DNA of 33,749 nucleotides from Candidatus Acetothermia bacterium (GTDB taxonomy: Bacteria; Bipolaricaulota; Bipolaricaulia; Bipolaricaulales; Bipolaricaulaceae), in the NCBI GenBank assembly GCA_003566155.1, contig PXEP01000198.1, forward strand, positions 1 through 33,749, in the 5' to 3' direction. The position numbers were made by a program, and so were the translations under genes. Shown one piece after another: positions 9,363-18,196 of this stretch. Numbering within the stretch: the first letter of the stretch is position 1; each line of letters begins with the position of its first letter. The notes below the pieces were generated by a model, which searched no databases, was not told the DNA's origin, and saw only the letters and a program-made list of their open reading frames with translations.

Positions 9363-10565
9363 GTGAACACCGCACGCCGTGCTGTTTTTGTTGCCCTGAC
9401 CGTGATTCTGGTTTTGTCCGTAATGGCCCTCTCGGATACTGACGATCCCGCACGGGGTCTGCTTTCCATGCTGGCCCAGGTGCCGCAGGAAGCCGTATTG
9501 GAACAGCAGAGTGGCTGGGCCGCCGTGCGCTACGTGGACTACGAAGCGCTCGCCGCTGCAGAGGGCATCGGCGCGTTGCGCGACCTGGGGGACGTGGATC
9601 TGGTGATGACGATGGTACCCATCTCGCGGATCATGGGCCGGATCGCGGTCGGTCCCGATCCCCTGAGGAACGTGGTGCTGAGCGCAGGGCAGATGGCCGA
9701 CACCGTCGGGTTCGAGTGGCTGGTCGATGTGGATCGTAGTCTCGAATTCGGCGAGCCGCCCAACCCCGGATTGGTGTTGGACGGAAGTTTCGACCACGTG
9801 GCGATTGGTTTGGCACTTGAGGACCGTGGGTATGATCTGTCTTCGGTCGCGGGCGTGCCGGTATGGCATCGGTTTGATGACTACGCGATCTCGCTTGGGG
9901 ACAGGGATATGGCCGACCCGTTCGGCGGACATCTTGGTGCCGCGGCGCGGGTCGCTTTGCTGCCAGACCACCTGGCCAACGCGCGCAGCTGGCCGCTGAT
10001 CGAGGCCATCATCGCAGCTTCCCTCGGGGAGACTCCGTCTTTGGCCGATGATGTGGGCTACCGGGCGCTCGCTGAGGCGATCAGCGGTCCCGAAGGTTGG
10101 CTGATCGAAGCGCTCTTCTTCGCTGGGGAAGGCCCGGGGCAGCCCAGCGATCCTGGGGGGACGGCGTCTGCGCAGGATACAGACGAGCCGCGCTCGTTGC
10201 CTCCGTTTTCCTTGGTGGTCCTCGCCGACCGCCAGGAAGGCGGCGAGCAAGTCCACCTCGTGGGACTGGTGTGCGATGACCGGGAGGACGCTGAAGTTGC
10301 CGCGGAGGTACTGGCCGAGCGCCTGGAGGCGTTTCGGCAGCCGTCCGATGCAGAAGAGTCGCTTGCCGAGCAGTTCGGCGCGAGGATCGGCAGCACGGTG
10401 CTTCCGGTCAAAGAGAAGGGAACGGCGGTCGCGTTGGTCGAGGCCCGATACCCGGCTCCCCCGTCCTGGGACGATCCAACTGCCGATTCTTTCGTTCCCG
10501 GTGGGCAGTTGTATCGAGCATGGGTGCAGGCGATCATGCGCCGCGAGTTCTCCCCGTTGTGGTAG
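9363..10565 (+). CDS. Secreted hypothetical protein
   Basis: AAGGAGG SD at 9351-9357, GTG start at 9363, signal peptide NTARRAVFVALTVILVLSVMA; 400 aa, no family recognised. Confidence 0.75.
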   Translation: MNTARRAVFVALTVILVLSVMALSDTDDPARGLLSMLAQVPQEAVLEQQSGWAAVRYVDYEALAAAEGIGALRDLGDVDLVMTMVPISRIMGRIAVGPDPLRNVVLSAGQMADTVGFEWLVDVDRSLEFGEPPNPGLVLDGSFDHVAIGLALEDRGYDLSSVAGVPVWHRFDDYAISLGDRDMADPFGGHLGAAARVALLPDHLANARSWPLIEAIIAASLGETPSLADDVGYRALAEAISGPEGWLIEALFFAGEGPGQPSDPGGTASAQDTDEPRSLPPFSLVVLADRQEGGEQVHLVGLVCDDREDAEVAAEVLAERLEAFRQPSDAEESLAEQFGARIGSTVLPVKEKGTAVALVEARYPAPPSWDDPTADSFVPGGQLYRAWVQAIMRREFSPLW

Positions 10566-10592
10566 ATAGAAGGCCTGTGGGGCTACGTGCCC

Positions 10593-11210
10593 CTAGCGGT
10601 TCTGTCCTTTCATAATCCAGCCGGCGACCTGGACCACCCGCGTCGCCATGTGCCCGACGGCATCCAGTACCTCATCGGGAAGCTCTGGGTCCTTCGGATC
10701 GGCTGTGGCGCTGACCCCGTAGGGGTTTCCACCCGCGGCGAACACTTTGGCGTCGGTATACCCGGGGGGGACGATGATGCAGCCCAAGTGGCAGAATACG
10801 TTGTATAGTGTAAGCAAGGTTGTTTCCTGTCCACCGTGCGGGTTCAGCGCGCTGGTGAAGCCGGCGACCGGCCTGTCTGCCAGCTTTCCTTTCGACCACA
10901 GTCCCCCCAGCGTGTCCAGGAACTGTTTCATCTGGGCAGCTATGTTCCCAAAGCGGGTCGGCGTCCCAACGATGAACGCGTCCGCCCAGTCCATATCGTC
11001 TGGAGTAGCTTCTCGGATGTCCTGGGTAGCGTTTAAGTGTGCACGCCAAGCGGGGTTGCTGTCGATCGCACTGTCAGGCGCCAGCTCGCGCACCTTGCGC
11101 AGGCGTACGGTTGCGCCCGCCTGTTCCGCTGCGGTGGTCGCCGCCTGTGCCATCTGATGGTTGGTACCAGTAGAGCTGTAATAGACAACCAAGAGTTTCA
11201 CCTGGGCCAT
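10593..11210 (-). CDS. wrbA: NAD(P)H:quinone oxidoreductase, WrbA type flavodoxin-like protein
   Basis: VKLLVVYYSSTGTNHQMA, FIVGTPTRFGNIAAQMKQFLDTLGGLW, ALNPHGGQETTLLTLYN. Confidence 0.95.
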   Translation of the reverse strand: MAQVKLLVVYYSSTGTNHQMAQAATTAAEQAGATVRLRKVRELAPDSAIDSNPAWRAHLNATQDIREATPDDMDWADAFIVGTPTRFGNIAAQMKQFLDTLGGLWSKGKLADRPVAGFTSALNPHGGQETTLLTLYNVFCHLGCIIVPPGYTDAKVFAAGGNPYGVSATADPKDPELPDEVLDAVGHMATRVVQVAGWIMKGQNR

Positions 11211-11278
11211 GGTTCACCTCCCGACACCCTATTGTGTGTCGTTACACGCTCAGTTCACGAAAGCCGCCGGCCATCACG

Positions 11279-11719
11279 CTACAGCAGGGCAGCATCAAGC
11301 TCGATCGTGGGCCCTCCGCGTAGGGCACCGGACACAGGGCAGCCCTGTTCGGCCTGCCGGGCAAGGTCTTCGAACTTTCGTGCCTCGATGCCCGGTACGC
11401 GCGCCCGCGACTCCAGGCGCATGCGGGCGATCTTGAATCCGCCCTCCTCACGCGGCGCTAGCGTGCAGACCGCCTGGGTCTCTATACGCTGTGGCTGATA
11501 ACCGTTGACCTTCAGCGTATGTGCGAGGGCCATGCTGTAGCAGGCTGCGTGGGCTGCGGCGATGAGCTCCTCGGGATTGGTGCCCGGTTCCTGCTCGAAC
11601 CGGGTCCGGAAGTCGTACGGGGTGTCGGCAAGGACGCCGCTTCCGCTTGAGATAAGGCCGGACCCCTGGCGAAGGTCGCCGTTCCACTCCGCTTTTGCTC
11701 TACGCTCGATATGTGCCAT
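11279..11719 (-). CDS. OsmC/Ohr family peroxiredoxin-like protein
   Basis: MAHIERRAKAEWNGDLRQGSG...TNPEELIAAAHAACYSMALA...CPVSGAL. Confidence 0.93.
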   Translation of the reverse strand: MAHIERRAKAEWNGDLRQGSGLISSGSGVLADTPYDFRTRFEQEPGTNPEELIAAAHAACYSMALAHTLKVNGYQPQRIETQAVCTLAPREEGGFKIARMRLESRARVPGIEARKFEDLARQAEQGCPVSGALRGGPTIELDAALL

Positions 11720-11877
11720 GTTTGCTCGCTTTCTAGGCGGGGCGCCGAAGCTGGTCCAAAGCAAAGCCATCGGCGCACACCGCGCTCACCATGCCAGCGA
11801 GTATAGCACACCCGCGGGACCGGCCTGCCTGGTCCTCCTTGTGCTCGAGAGTACACTCGCCGCCGAGCGATACCCGA

Positions 11878-13278
11878 CTAACGTTCGACCTCCAGTGCCT
11901 CGATGCGGGACACGATCTCGGCGGCCTCGCCCACGGCGGCCACGGCCTTTTGGTATGCCTCTAGTGCGGCACGACGATCTTCTTCAATTTGGGTCTCAAG
12001 TTCGGCGATGCGTTCGTTGTGCTCTTGCTCCGACTCGCTCTGTAGCTCCGCTAGCTCAGCCTGGCTCTTTTCTATCCTCTGCTCGTACAGCGTGCCGATC
12101 AGGAAGGGAAGGAGTTCGTCCTCCACCTCTTCCTCTACGTGCGCCTCCCGAAGGAGCTCAAGGCTCTGGTCGAGGTCGTCGGCGCGCACGTACCACGCGT
12201 GGAGGATCGGATCGCTGAACGCTAGCTCCGCTGCCTGGAGCTGTCCTTCCATCCAGGATCGGAAGCGCTCGTCTCTGACCTCCTCCTCGAGGTCCGCACG
12301 TATTTGCTCTCGGAGCTCGTCGAACTGCGCTTCCTCTTCCGTCTGGCGGTCGGTCACCGAGATGATGTGGAATCCAAAATCGGTTTTCACGAGCCCGCTC
12401 GTCTCCCCTACCTCCAGGGCGAACGCTGCTTCCTCGAACTCGGGCACCATTCGTCCCCGGCCGAACCATCCTAGGTCGCCCCCTCTGGCTGCGCTGGGGC
12501 AGGTCGAATACTCACGGGCGAGTTCAGCGAAATCGTCTCCGTCTTCCAGTCGAGCCAGGAGCTCTTGACCCGTTTCCTCGTCCTCAACGAGTATGTGCGA
12601 TGCTTCCACCTGGGCCCCGGTATCGTACTGGGTCCGGTGTTCCTCGAAGTACGTTTGCAGGTCGTCCTCGGAGAGATCGATCGGGCCGGCCACTTCCTCG
12701 GCTACGGCGTCGCGCAGGAACTGCCGTTCGATCTGGGGCATGACGTCCTCTCTGAATTCGTCAAAGGTGAGGCCGCGCTCCGCCAGGTACTGGGTATGCT
12801 GCTGTGCTGTTGCGCCTTGTGCCTCTAGCCACCGGGTGTACTGCTCGTCGAACCCGCGCTCCAACTCCTCCTCGGGGATCGTGATCTCTCGGCGGCTCGC
12901 CTCCTCTAGCACCGTCTCGTCGGCAAGCACGGAGTCGAGCGCAGCCAGTTCCAGGTCCAACTCGAACAGGCGTCCCCGCGGCCCTTGCAGAAGCTCACGA
13001 ATGTCCATCCCTATCTGGGCGTAGAGCTGCTGGTAGTAACTAAAGACCGATGCCTTGGCCTGTTGGAAGCGCTCGTGTGTGATCGGCCGGCCGTCGACCG
13101 TGGCCAGCACGTCGCCCTCGGAGATCGCAGGCTCGGTGATCTCCTCTGCGTTGGTTGCCTGCGCGACCTCATTCTCCGCAGGAGCTTCTTCCCTCCCACA
13201 GCCAGCCAACAGGACTGCTGCAAGCAGAACTAGACACATCCCCCAGATAACTTGATACCTCAACGCGGCCTCCTTCAT
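11878..13278 (-). CDS. SurA/PrsA-like lipoprotein peptidyl-prolyl isomerase with C-terminal coiled-coil extension
   Basis: Lipobox LLAGC; SurA_N-like region; parvulin domain [20 protein letters not shown]...[32 protein letters not shown]...FGFHIISV. Confidence 0.93.
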   Translation of the reverse strand: MKEAALRYQVIWGMCLVLLAAVLLAGCGREEAPAENEVAQATNAEEITEPAISEGDVLATVDGRPITHERFQQAKASVFSYYQQLYAQIGMDIRELLQGPRGRLFELDLELAALDSVLADETVLEEASRREITIPEEELERGFDEQYTRWLEAQGATAQQHTQYLAERGLTFDEFREDVMPQIERQFLRDAVAEEVAGPIDLSEDDLQTYFEEHRTQYDTGAQVEASHILVEDEETGQELLARLEDGDDFAELAREYSTCPSAARGGDLGWFGRGRMVPEFEEAAFALEVGETSGLVKTDFGFHIISVTDRQTEEEAQFDELREQIRADLEEEVRDERFRSWMEGQLQAAELAFSDPILHAWYVRADDLDQSLELLREAHVEEEVEDELLPFLIGTLYEQRIEKSQAELAELQSESEQEHNERIAELETQIEEDRRAALEAYQKAVAAVGEAAEIVSRIEALEVER

Positions 13279-13330
13279 ACTTCCGGTTCCCACATGGTGC
13301 CACTTAGGCAGCGCGTTTGCCATCCATGGG

Positions 13331-14068
13331 CTACAGAAGCCAGCGCCGACGGACGTTGCGCAGACTCAGCATGAACAGCCCCGCACAGAAGGCGGCCAGC
13401 ACAATGAAGTTGGCCGCAAGCGGGAGCATGTGTTCTCCGGTGATCGCCCCACGCAGGATGTCCACGCCGTAGGTCAGAGGAAGGGCGTACGAAAGCGGGA
13501 GCAAAAACACGGGCAGACTGGATAGGGGGAAGAACAGGCCGCACAGGAAGATCATTGGGAAGCGCAGAAAATTGGAGAAGGTTTGTGCTTCGAACACCTC
13601 TCTCACCGACACTGCGATGAACAGTCCCAGGAATGTGGACACTACGGCGATCAATATGATGGCCGGTACCACCGTGGCCCAAGCGACTCCGGAGAGGTCG
13701 GCGAGAAATGAGGCCAACACTATTGGGACGACAGCGTTGACCGTTCCGAACAGAATCGCCCCGGAGGTCTTGGCCAGCATGAGCTGTTCCAAGGAAAGTG
13801 GAGCCAAGAGCAACCTCTCGAACGACCGGTGGCGTTTCTCGAAGGTAACCGTGACCGCCAACATGGATGTAGTGCCGAACAAGACGGAGATCGCGATCCC
13901 CCCGGGGAGGAGTTCGATCACGCTTTCCAGACCAAGTCCCGAGCGGATGAAGAACATCCCCGTCCAGGCCATAGGGAAAATCAGTCCCCAGCTGATATTC
14001 GGTGGTTTTAGGTAGTAGGCACGCAGATCCTTTTTGAATATGCCCCAGATCGCGATCCATCGGGTCAT
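13331..14068 (-). CDS. ABC-2 type transporter permease
   Basis: [33 protein letters not shown]..., six hydrophobic segments; its ATG overlaps the upstream ATPase stop. Longer track ORF (to 14437) rejected as start. Confidence 0.92.
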   Translation of the reverse strand: MTRWIAIWGIFKKDLRAYYLKPPNISWGLIFPMAWTGMFFIRSGLGLESVIELLPGGIAISVLFGTTSMLAVTVTFEKRHRSFERLLLAPLSLEQLMLAKTSGAILFGTVNAVVPIVLASFLADLSGVAWATVVPAIILIAVVSTFLGLFIAVSVREVFEAQTFSNFLRFPMIFLCGLFFPLSSLPVFLLPLSYALPLTYGVDILRGAITGEHMLPLAANFIVLAAFCAGLFMLSLRNVRRRWLL

Positions 14069-15066
14069 GTGCTTTGGCCCCCTTCCACCTGCCCGGCGTT
14101 CATCGCGGTGCGCTCGATGCCGGTGACGTCGACGAACACATCCTCCAGCGACAACCGCACCGTGCGCATTTCCAGTATCTGCAGGGAATGCCGCTCCAGG
14201 AGGTTTACCAAGGGCCCGATCTGGAGGGGGCTGCTTGCACTCAGCCGCAGCGCCCCTGGGCCGGTGGACTCCAAGGTCACGTCGTGAAACACCCTCCGCA
14301 ACTCCTCGGTTGGCGGCAGGGCATTGTCCGAAAGGAGAACCTGAACGATGTGTTGCCCCTTCACCGGTTGCAACAGAGCCTCGAGCGTGTCCAGTTTGAC
14401 GATCTTCCCGTGGACGATGAACGCAATCCGCTGGCACAGGCGTTCGGCTTCCTCGATATAGTGCGTCGTCAGGAGGATGGTGGTGCCGGAGTGGTAGAGG
14501 TCGGCGATCAGCTGACGGATCTGCCGGGCGCTGGCCACGTCGATGCCCGTGGTGGGTTCATCAAGAAACAGGATCGACGGGTTGTGCACAATCCCCGCGG
14601 CGATGGTCAGCTTGCGCTTCATACCCTTGGAATAGGTGGAGAAGCTCCGCTCCGCCGCCTCCTCGAGGCCGAACCGCGACAAGAGCTCTCGGGCCCGTGC
14701 ATCGCGGTGGCGCTTTCGCATCCCGTACAGCGCGCCACAGAAGCGAAGATTGTCCCGTCCGGAAAGCTCTGGGTACAGGTTGCTCTCATCGGGAACCACG
14801 CCGATCAGGTGTTGCGCTGCTTTGGGGTTGCTGACCGCATCCACTCCGGCGATGTTGATGCGGCCCCTGTCCGGTTTGGCCAGCCCCGTGAGCAGGTTGA
14901 TGGTGGTGGTCTTGCCCGCTCCATTTGGGCCAAGTAGGCCGAACAGCTCTCCGCGACCGATATCGAAATCCACGCCGTCGACGGCGATCACATCCTGGAA
15001 TCGCTTTGCCAGGTCCCGTACACAGACAGCTGCCTCTCCGGTGCCTGCGTTGCGTTGCGAGTGCAT
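14065..15066 (-). CDS. ABC transporter ATP-binding protein
   Basis: Walker A LLGPNGAGKTTT, signature STYSKGMKRK, Walker B ILFLDEPTTGID; start MHSQRNAG. Confidence 0.95.
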   Translation of the reverse strand: MHSQRNAGTGEAAVCVRDLAKRFQDVIAVDGVDFDIGRGELFGLLGPNGAGKTTTINLLTGLAKPDRGRINIAGVDAVSNPKAAQHLIGVVPDESNLYPELSGRDNLRFCGALYGMRKRHRDARARELLSRFGLEEAAERSFSTYSKGMKRKLTIAAGIVHNPSILFLDEPTTGIDVASARQIRQLIADLYHSGTTILLTTHYIEEAERLCQRIAFIVHGKIVKLDTLEALLQPVKGQHIVQVLLSDNALPPTEELRRVFHDVTLESTGPGALRLSASSPLQIGPLVNLLERHSLQILEMRTVRLSLEDVFVDVTGIERTAMNAGQVEGGQST

Positions 15067-15113
15067 TCGTGCCTTTCTCGTTTTCGCTCTATGTTCCGGA
15101 GGCCGAAGTCCAA

Positions 15114-15143
15114 GCCCCGGGGGAACCATTGTGCCCCCGGGGC
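15114..15143. terminator. Perfect inverted repeat, possible terminator/attenuator
   Basis: GCCCCGGGGG-aaccattgtg-CCCCCGGGGC between the 43-aa ORF and the ABC ATPase; no long T-run. Confidence 0.45.
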
Positions 15144-15171
15144 GGAGCTTTGGTCCAGCTTTTGGGTCTGT

Positions 15172-15303
15172 TCACTCGGCCTTCTTCTCGCAGGAGTGCT
15201 CCTTATCCGAGCCGTGACACTTCTTGATCTGCTCGGGACTGCACTCACTGGGCTTACCCTTCAGGTTCTCCGGCTTCTGACAGCCCTTCTTCTCTACACT
15301 CAT
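15172..15303 (-). CDS. 43-aa Cys/Lys-rich small protein, candidate metal/metalloid or redox binding
   Basis: Absent from the ORF track (<60 aa). SD AAAGGAGGTG 6 nt before ATG at 15303; MSVEKKGCQKPENLKGKPSECSPEQIKKCHGSDKEHSCEKKAE*; immediately follows arsR-like gene. Confidence 0.75.
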   Translation of the reverse strand: MSVEKKGCQKPENLKGKPSECSPEQIKKCHGSDKEHSCEKKAE

Positions 15304-15652
15304 GGCCCACCTCCTTTCTCGCGCAACCTCCCGCGGCAGGGGAAGTCTGCGGTGGTGTTGATGCGTCGAGCAGTGCGTGCACGGCCTGTTGCCACTGACC
15401 GATGGCCTCGCGGTCCAGGCGGTAGTGGACGAAGTTGCCCCGTCGTTCCCCGATTACAAGCTGCACATCGCGCAGAACACGCAAATGCTGGGACACGGCT
15501 GCGTCGGAGATACCTAGATTGCGGGCCAACGCGCCCACGCACATGGACCGAGTTCGGAGGAGCTGGAGCATACGCACTCTGTTCTCCACCGACAGCGCTC
15601 CGAACAGTCGTGCCAAGGGTCTCGCGTCCACCGGCTGACATAAATTAAGCAT
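15254..15652 (-). CDS. ArsR family winged-helix transcriptional regulator
   Basis: LARLFGALSVENRVRMLQLLRTRSMCVGALARNLGISDAAVSQHLRVLRDVQLVIGERRGNFVHYRLD. Confidence 0.93.
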   Translation of the reverse strand: MLNLCQPVDARPLARLFGALSVENRVRMLQLLRTRSMCVGALARNLGISDAAVSQHLRVLRDVQLVIGERRGNFVHYRLDREAIGQWQQAVHALLDASTPPQTSPAAGGCARKEVGHECREEGLSEAGEPEG

Positions 15653-15704
15653 CTGCGCGGATACTACACCACGAGTCCCGGAAGGGCAACCTAAAGAAGA
15701 CGTG

Positions 15705-15732
15705 GCTGTAAGCAGCTCAGCTGTCGTACAGC
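15705..15732. promoter_or_regulatory. Nested inverted repeat upstream of arsR-like gene (candidate operator)
   Basis: GCTGTA-ag-CAGCT-c-AGCTG-tcg-TACAGC. Confidence 0.4.
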
Positions 15733-15756
15733 ACCAGAGCTGGCTGAGCGAAGTGT

Positions 15757-15785
15757 CCCCGGCTGCGGGACGCACGCAGCCGGGG
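15757..15785. terminator. 11-bp perfect hairpin downstream of csp
   Basis: CCCCGGCTGCG-ggacgca-CGCAGCCGGGG; no T-run. Confidence 0.45.
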
Positions 15786-15907
15786 TGATCCCCTGGGGGT
15801 TATTGCTTGGGCGCCCACCCCTTGGGTTGTCCTATGCCCTGGGTTTCAAACCCGCCGTAGACCGCCCTGATGTGCGCCAGCACACCTGGGACCCGAAAAA
15901 CGTTTGA

Positions 15908-16108
15908 TCAGCTAGGGCTGACGTTCTTTGCTTGGGGGCCCTTAGGGCTCTGCTCTATCTCGAACTCCACTGCTTGTCCTTCGCGAAGGCTCTTGAATCC
16001 AGGTGCGTTGATCTCTGAGAAGTGTACAAATACGTCCGGACCGTCCTCCTGCTCGATGAAGCCGAAACCCTTTGCATCATTGAACCACTTTACTTTGCCA
16101 GTCGCCAC
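15908..16108 (-). CDS. Cold shock domain protein
   Basis: [32 protein letters not shown]...[23 protein letters not shown] start at 16108 after AAAGGAGG. Confidence 0.95.
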   Translation of the reverse strand: MATGKVKWFNDAKGFGFIEQEDGPDVFVHFSEINAPGFKSLREGQAVEFEIEQSPKGPQAKNVSPS

Positions 16109-16189
16109 TTCTGTTTCCTCCTTTGAAACTCTTCTCCGACCGTGCGCAGGCGTTGTTGGTTTCCACATGCGCCGCGGCCCTACGACGGG

Positions 16190-16217
16190 ACTATAGCCGT
16201 TAAGTGGCGTGTGTCAA
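16190..16217 (-). promoter_or_regulatory. Sigma70-like promoter of csp (TTGACA-N16-TATAGT)
   Basis: Reverse strand TTGACA (16217-16212), 16-nt spacer, TATAGT (16195-16190); gives ~75-nt 5'UTR to csp. Confidence 0.7.
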
Positions 16218-16239
16218 GGGCAAAACCTGCTCGTGTTGC

Positions 16240-16935
16240 CTAGAGGTTGATCGTAATGTCTGCTTCCTCGCGCAGGGCGCTAAGCCATTCCTCCCAGGTC
16301 TGACTACGTTTCCTCTGCAAGAGCTCCTGACGCAGTTCTTCCTCTATCTCCTCGAACGGAAGCATCTCACCGTCCGCATCTTGAAACTGGTCGGGATTGT
16401 CATCGTAGTAGGCTCTCAGTTCTTCGTCGGAGACCGTTGCTTCGCCGGTGATTTCCTCTCGGAGGCCCTGGCGAACGAGATGCTCGCGCGCGTCGACCGC
16501 GATCTCTTCGCGGAAGTTTTCCAGGGTGCGTCCTTGCTGGGCCAGCGCAGCCTCAAGTTCCGCCTCGGAGGCAAGCTGGTTTTGCTGCATTATCCTTGCA
16601 ATGGTGGAATCGACCAGTTCCTGTACCTCGTCCTCGTCGGCGGTAAGGCCCATGTCCAAGGCGGCCTGGGTCATCAGCATGCGGTCGATTATGTCGTTTA
16701 GCACGTCCCTTTCGAACCGATCCAGCAGGGCCGAGCCTTCCTCCGTCCCAAGCAGCGCTTCGCCGAACCGGGGGAACTGCTGGTATATACCAAACACGAT
16801 TTGGTAAAGGTTGGCCTCCGACTGAACCTGCTGGCGGGGGATCTCCTCGCCGTTCACCACGGCTGCCGGCTCATCGGCAAACAGGGCGAAGGTGAGGCAT
16901 GTGGCAATCAACAACCCTGAAACAATGGTACGCAT
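16240..16935 (-). CDS. SurA N-terminal-domain chaperone lacking a PPIase domain
   Basis: Signal peptide MRTIVSGLLIATCLTFALFA; VVNGEEIPRQQVQ; LLDRFERDVLNDIIDRMLMTQAALDMGL; no parvulin motif. Confidence 0.85.
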   Translation of the reverse strand: MRTIVSGLLIATCLTFALFADEPAAVVNGEEIPRQQVQSEANLYQIVFGIYQQFPRFGEALLGTEEGSALLDRFERDVLNDIIDRMLMTQAALDMGLTADEDEVQELVDSTIARIMQQNQLASEAELEAALAQQGRTLENFREEIAVDAREHLVRQGLREEITGEATVSDEELRAYYDDNPDQFQDADGEMLPFEEIEEELRQELLQRKRSQTWEEWLSALREEADITINL

Positions 16936-17138
16936 GTGGACTCCTCGTGTACGTGAATTTGCAAGAGTATGTGAACTGTCGAAGGTCCTGTCAACCGACA
17001 TTCGCGCTTGGAGCTGGGAGCAGGGGAGGCCCGCCTCACAGTACAGAATACGCGTTGAGCCTCGGCCGAGGAGACGGCTTTCGCTTAACAGCGGCGTCCT
17101 CGACACGTATACTGCATGTTGTATGGGGGTGACTACAG

Positions 17139-17534
17139 TTGAGTAAAGCAGTTGTCGTAGTTGTACTGGTTGTGGGCCTGGTGGGCGTGCTCAACATGGC
17201 TGCCGCTGCCCAGCAAGCGCAGGAACGGGAGCCTATCCTTTACGCGTTGGCGTCCTTCTTCATTCCGGGACTGGGTCAAGTTCTGCAAGATGAAGTGCAG
17301 ACAGGGATTGTGCACTTCGGCATTGCTGTGGCAATTCCCATTGCCGGAAGCTACTTGCGGGCTGTGTCTCCGGCACCCATCGTCATCGGCTGGTCTGTGG
17401 CCGCTGCTCAGTTTGCCTGGTCCTTGTATAGCGCGTTTCACAGCCACGATCTTGCCGTGGAGCACAACCGGCGGCACGGGTTCGCGCTCGTCGACCTTGA
17501 TACGGAACGCTCAATGACCTTTACTGGGCCCTAG
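17139..17534 (+). CDS. Small integral membrane protein
   Basis: 131 aa, several hydrophobic segments, SFFIPGLGQVLQDEVQTGIVHFG; TTG start; stop codon formed by repeat edge. Confidence 0.7.
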   Translation: MSKAVVVVVLVVGLVGVLNMAAAAQQAQEREPILYALASFFIPGLGQVLQDEVQTGIVHFGIAVAIPIAGSYLRAVSPAPIVIGWSVAAAQFAWSLYSAFHSHDLAVEHNRRHGFALVDLDTERSMTFTGP

Positions 17535-17603
17535 GGGGACAGTCCCCCTAGGGAGGACGCCGGGGACTGTCCCCCTAATGGAGGCTCGGGGGACAGCCCT
17601 CTT
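17531..17603. repeat. REP-like repeat cluster A (GGGGAC[A/T]GTCCCC)
   Basis: CTAGGGGGACAGTCCCCCTAG (perfect 21-bp palindrome 17531-17551), CGGGGACTGTCCCCCT, degenerate GGGGGACAGCCCTC. Confidence 0.93.
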
Positions 17604-17629
17604 AATCCGAGCTGAGCAGTTGGCAGGAG

Positions 17630-18058
17630 GTGGTGACTTTGGACCAATGCATCTTGTTTACAGCCTGCAGGAGGGCGGCAGCGACGTTGTTGATTGCGTT
17701 GTTGGTTGTGGGAGGTGTTGGGCTCGTAGGACTGGCGGAAGGGCCCGACATGACCATAGGACTGGGTTCGTTCCCTTCGCTTGGGTGGACAGGATTCGAT
17801 GAACAAGGGAACTTGGTTAGAGCAACGGGGTTCAATCTGGGCCTAGGTTATAGTGCTCGTTATTTCTACGGCGAAGGCGGGCTGCGCCCCGAGCAGTTTA
17901 ACCCGTATTGGGGCTGGGGGACCTTCGTGTTGATCATCCCGTACCTTGAGTTTGGGTGGTTGTACACCTTGCCCATGGGGGGCCAGGACCAATACTTCGC
18001 CATAGACCTTGGCTTTATCTACATCCTCCCAAGGATTGGGCTGGGGTTTTACTTCTGA
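17630..18058 (+). CDS. Secreted hypothetical protein (outer-membrane-like, aromatic-rich)
   Basis: GTG start after GGAGG; hydrophobic signal AAATLLIALLVVGGVGLVGLAEG; alternating aromatic C-terminus ILPRIGLGFYF. Confidence 0.65.
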   Translation: MVTLDQCILFTACRRAAATLLIALLVVGGVGLVGLAEGPDMTIGLGSFPSLGWTGFDEQGNLVRATGFNLGLGYSARYFYGEGGLRPEQFNPYWGWGTFVLIIPYLEFGWLYTLPMGGQDQYFAIDLGFIYILPRIGLGFYF

Positions 18059-18060
18059 AC

Positions 18061-18089
18061 TTGACCGGGTGTGAGCCGGGAGATATAAT
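18061..18089 (+). promoter_or_regulatory. Sigma70-like promoter TTGACC-N17-TATAAT
   Basis: TTGACC 18061-18066, TATAAT 18084-18089. Confidence 0.7.
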
Positions 18090-18100
18090 ACAGAACGGCA

Positions 18101-18145
18101 TTGTCGCCATTGCCCCGCTTTGGTAAGCGGGGATGTGGGCGGCAA
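18101..18145 (+). promoter_or_regulatory. Long two-part hairpin in the 5' leader
   Basis: TTGTCGCC-attg-CCCCGCTT-tggt-AAGCGGGG-atgtg-GGCGGCAA. Confidence 0.55.
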
Positions 18146-18196
18146 GAGAGCGAGGTTCGTCGGGAGACGGGCCTGGGACATTAGGAGGTTGCACTG

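Noticed and set aside
9135-10256. 373-aa minus-strand ORF
   Set aside because: Antisense to the secreted 9363-10565 CDS, which has an SD and signal peptide; His/Arg/Gln-rich shadow composition.
13275-14060. 261-aa minus-strand ORF overlapping the ABC permease
   Set aside because: Same strand but other frame; the ABC-2 permease frame has clear TM segments and is coupled to the ATPase.
14065-14437. Long N-terminal extension of the ABC permease ORF
   Set aside because: Overlaps the ATPase coding region in another frame; ATG 14068 with ATGA-type overlap is the normal coupled start.
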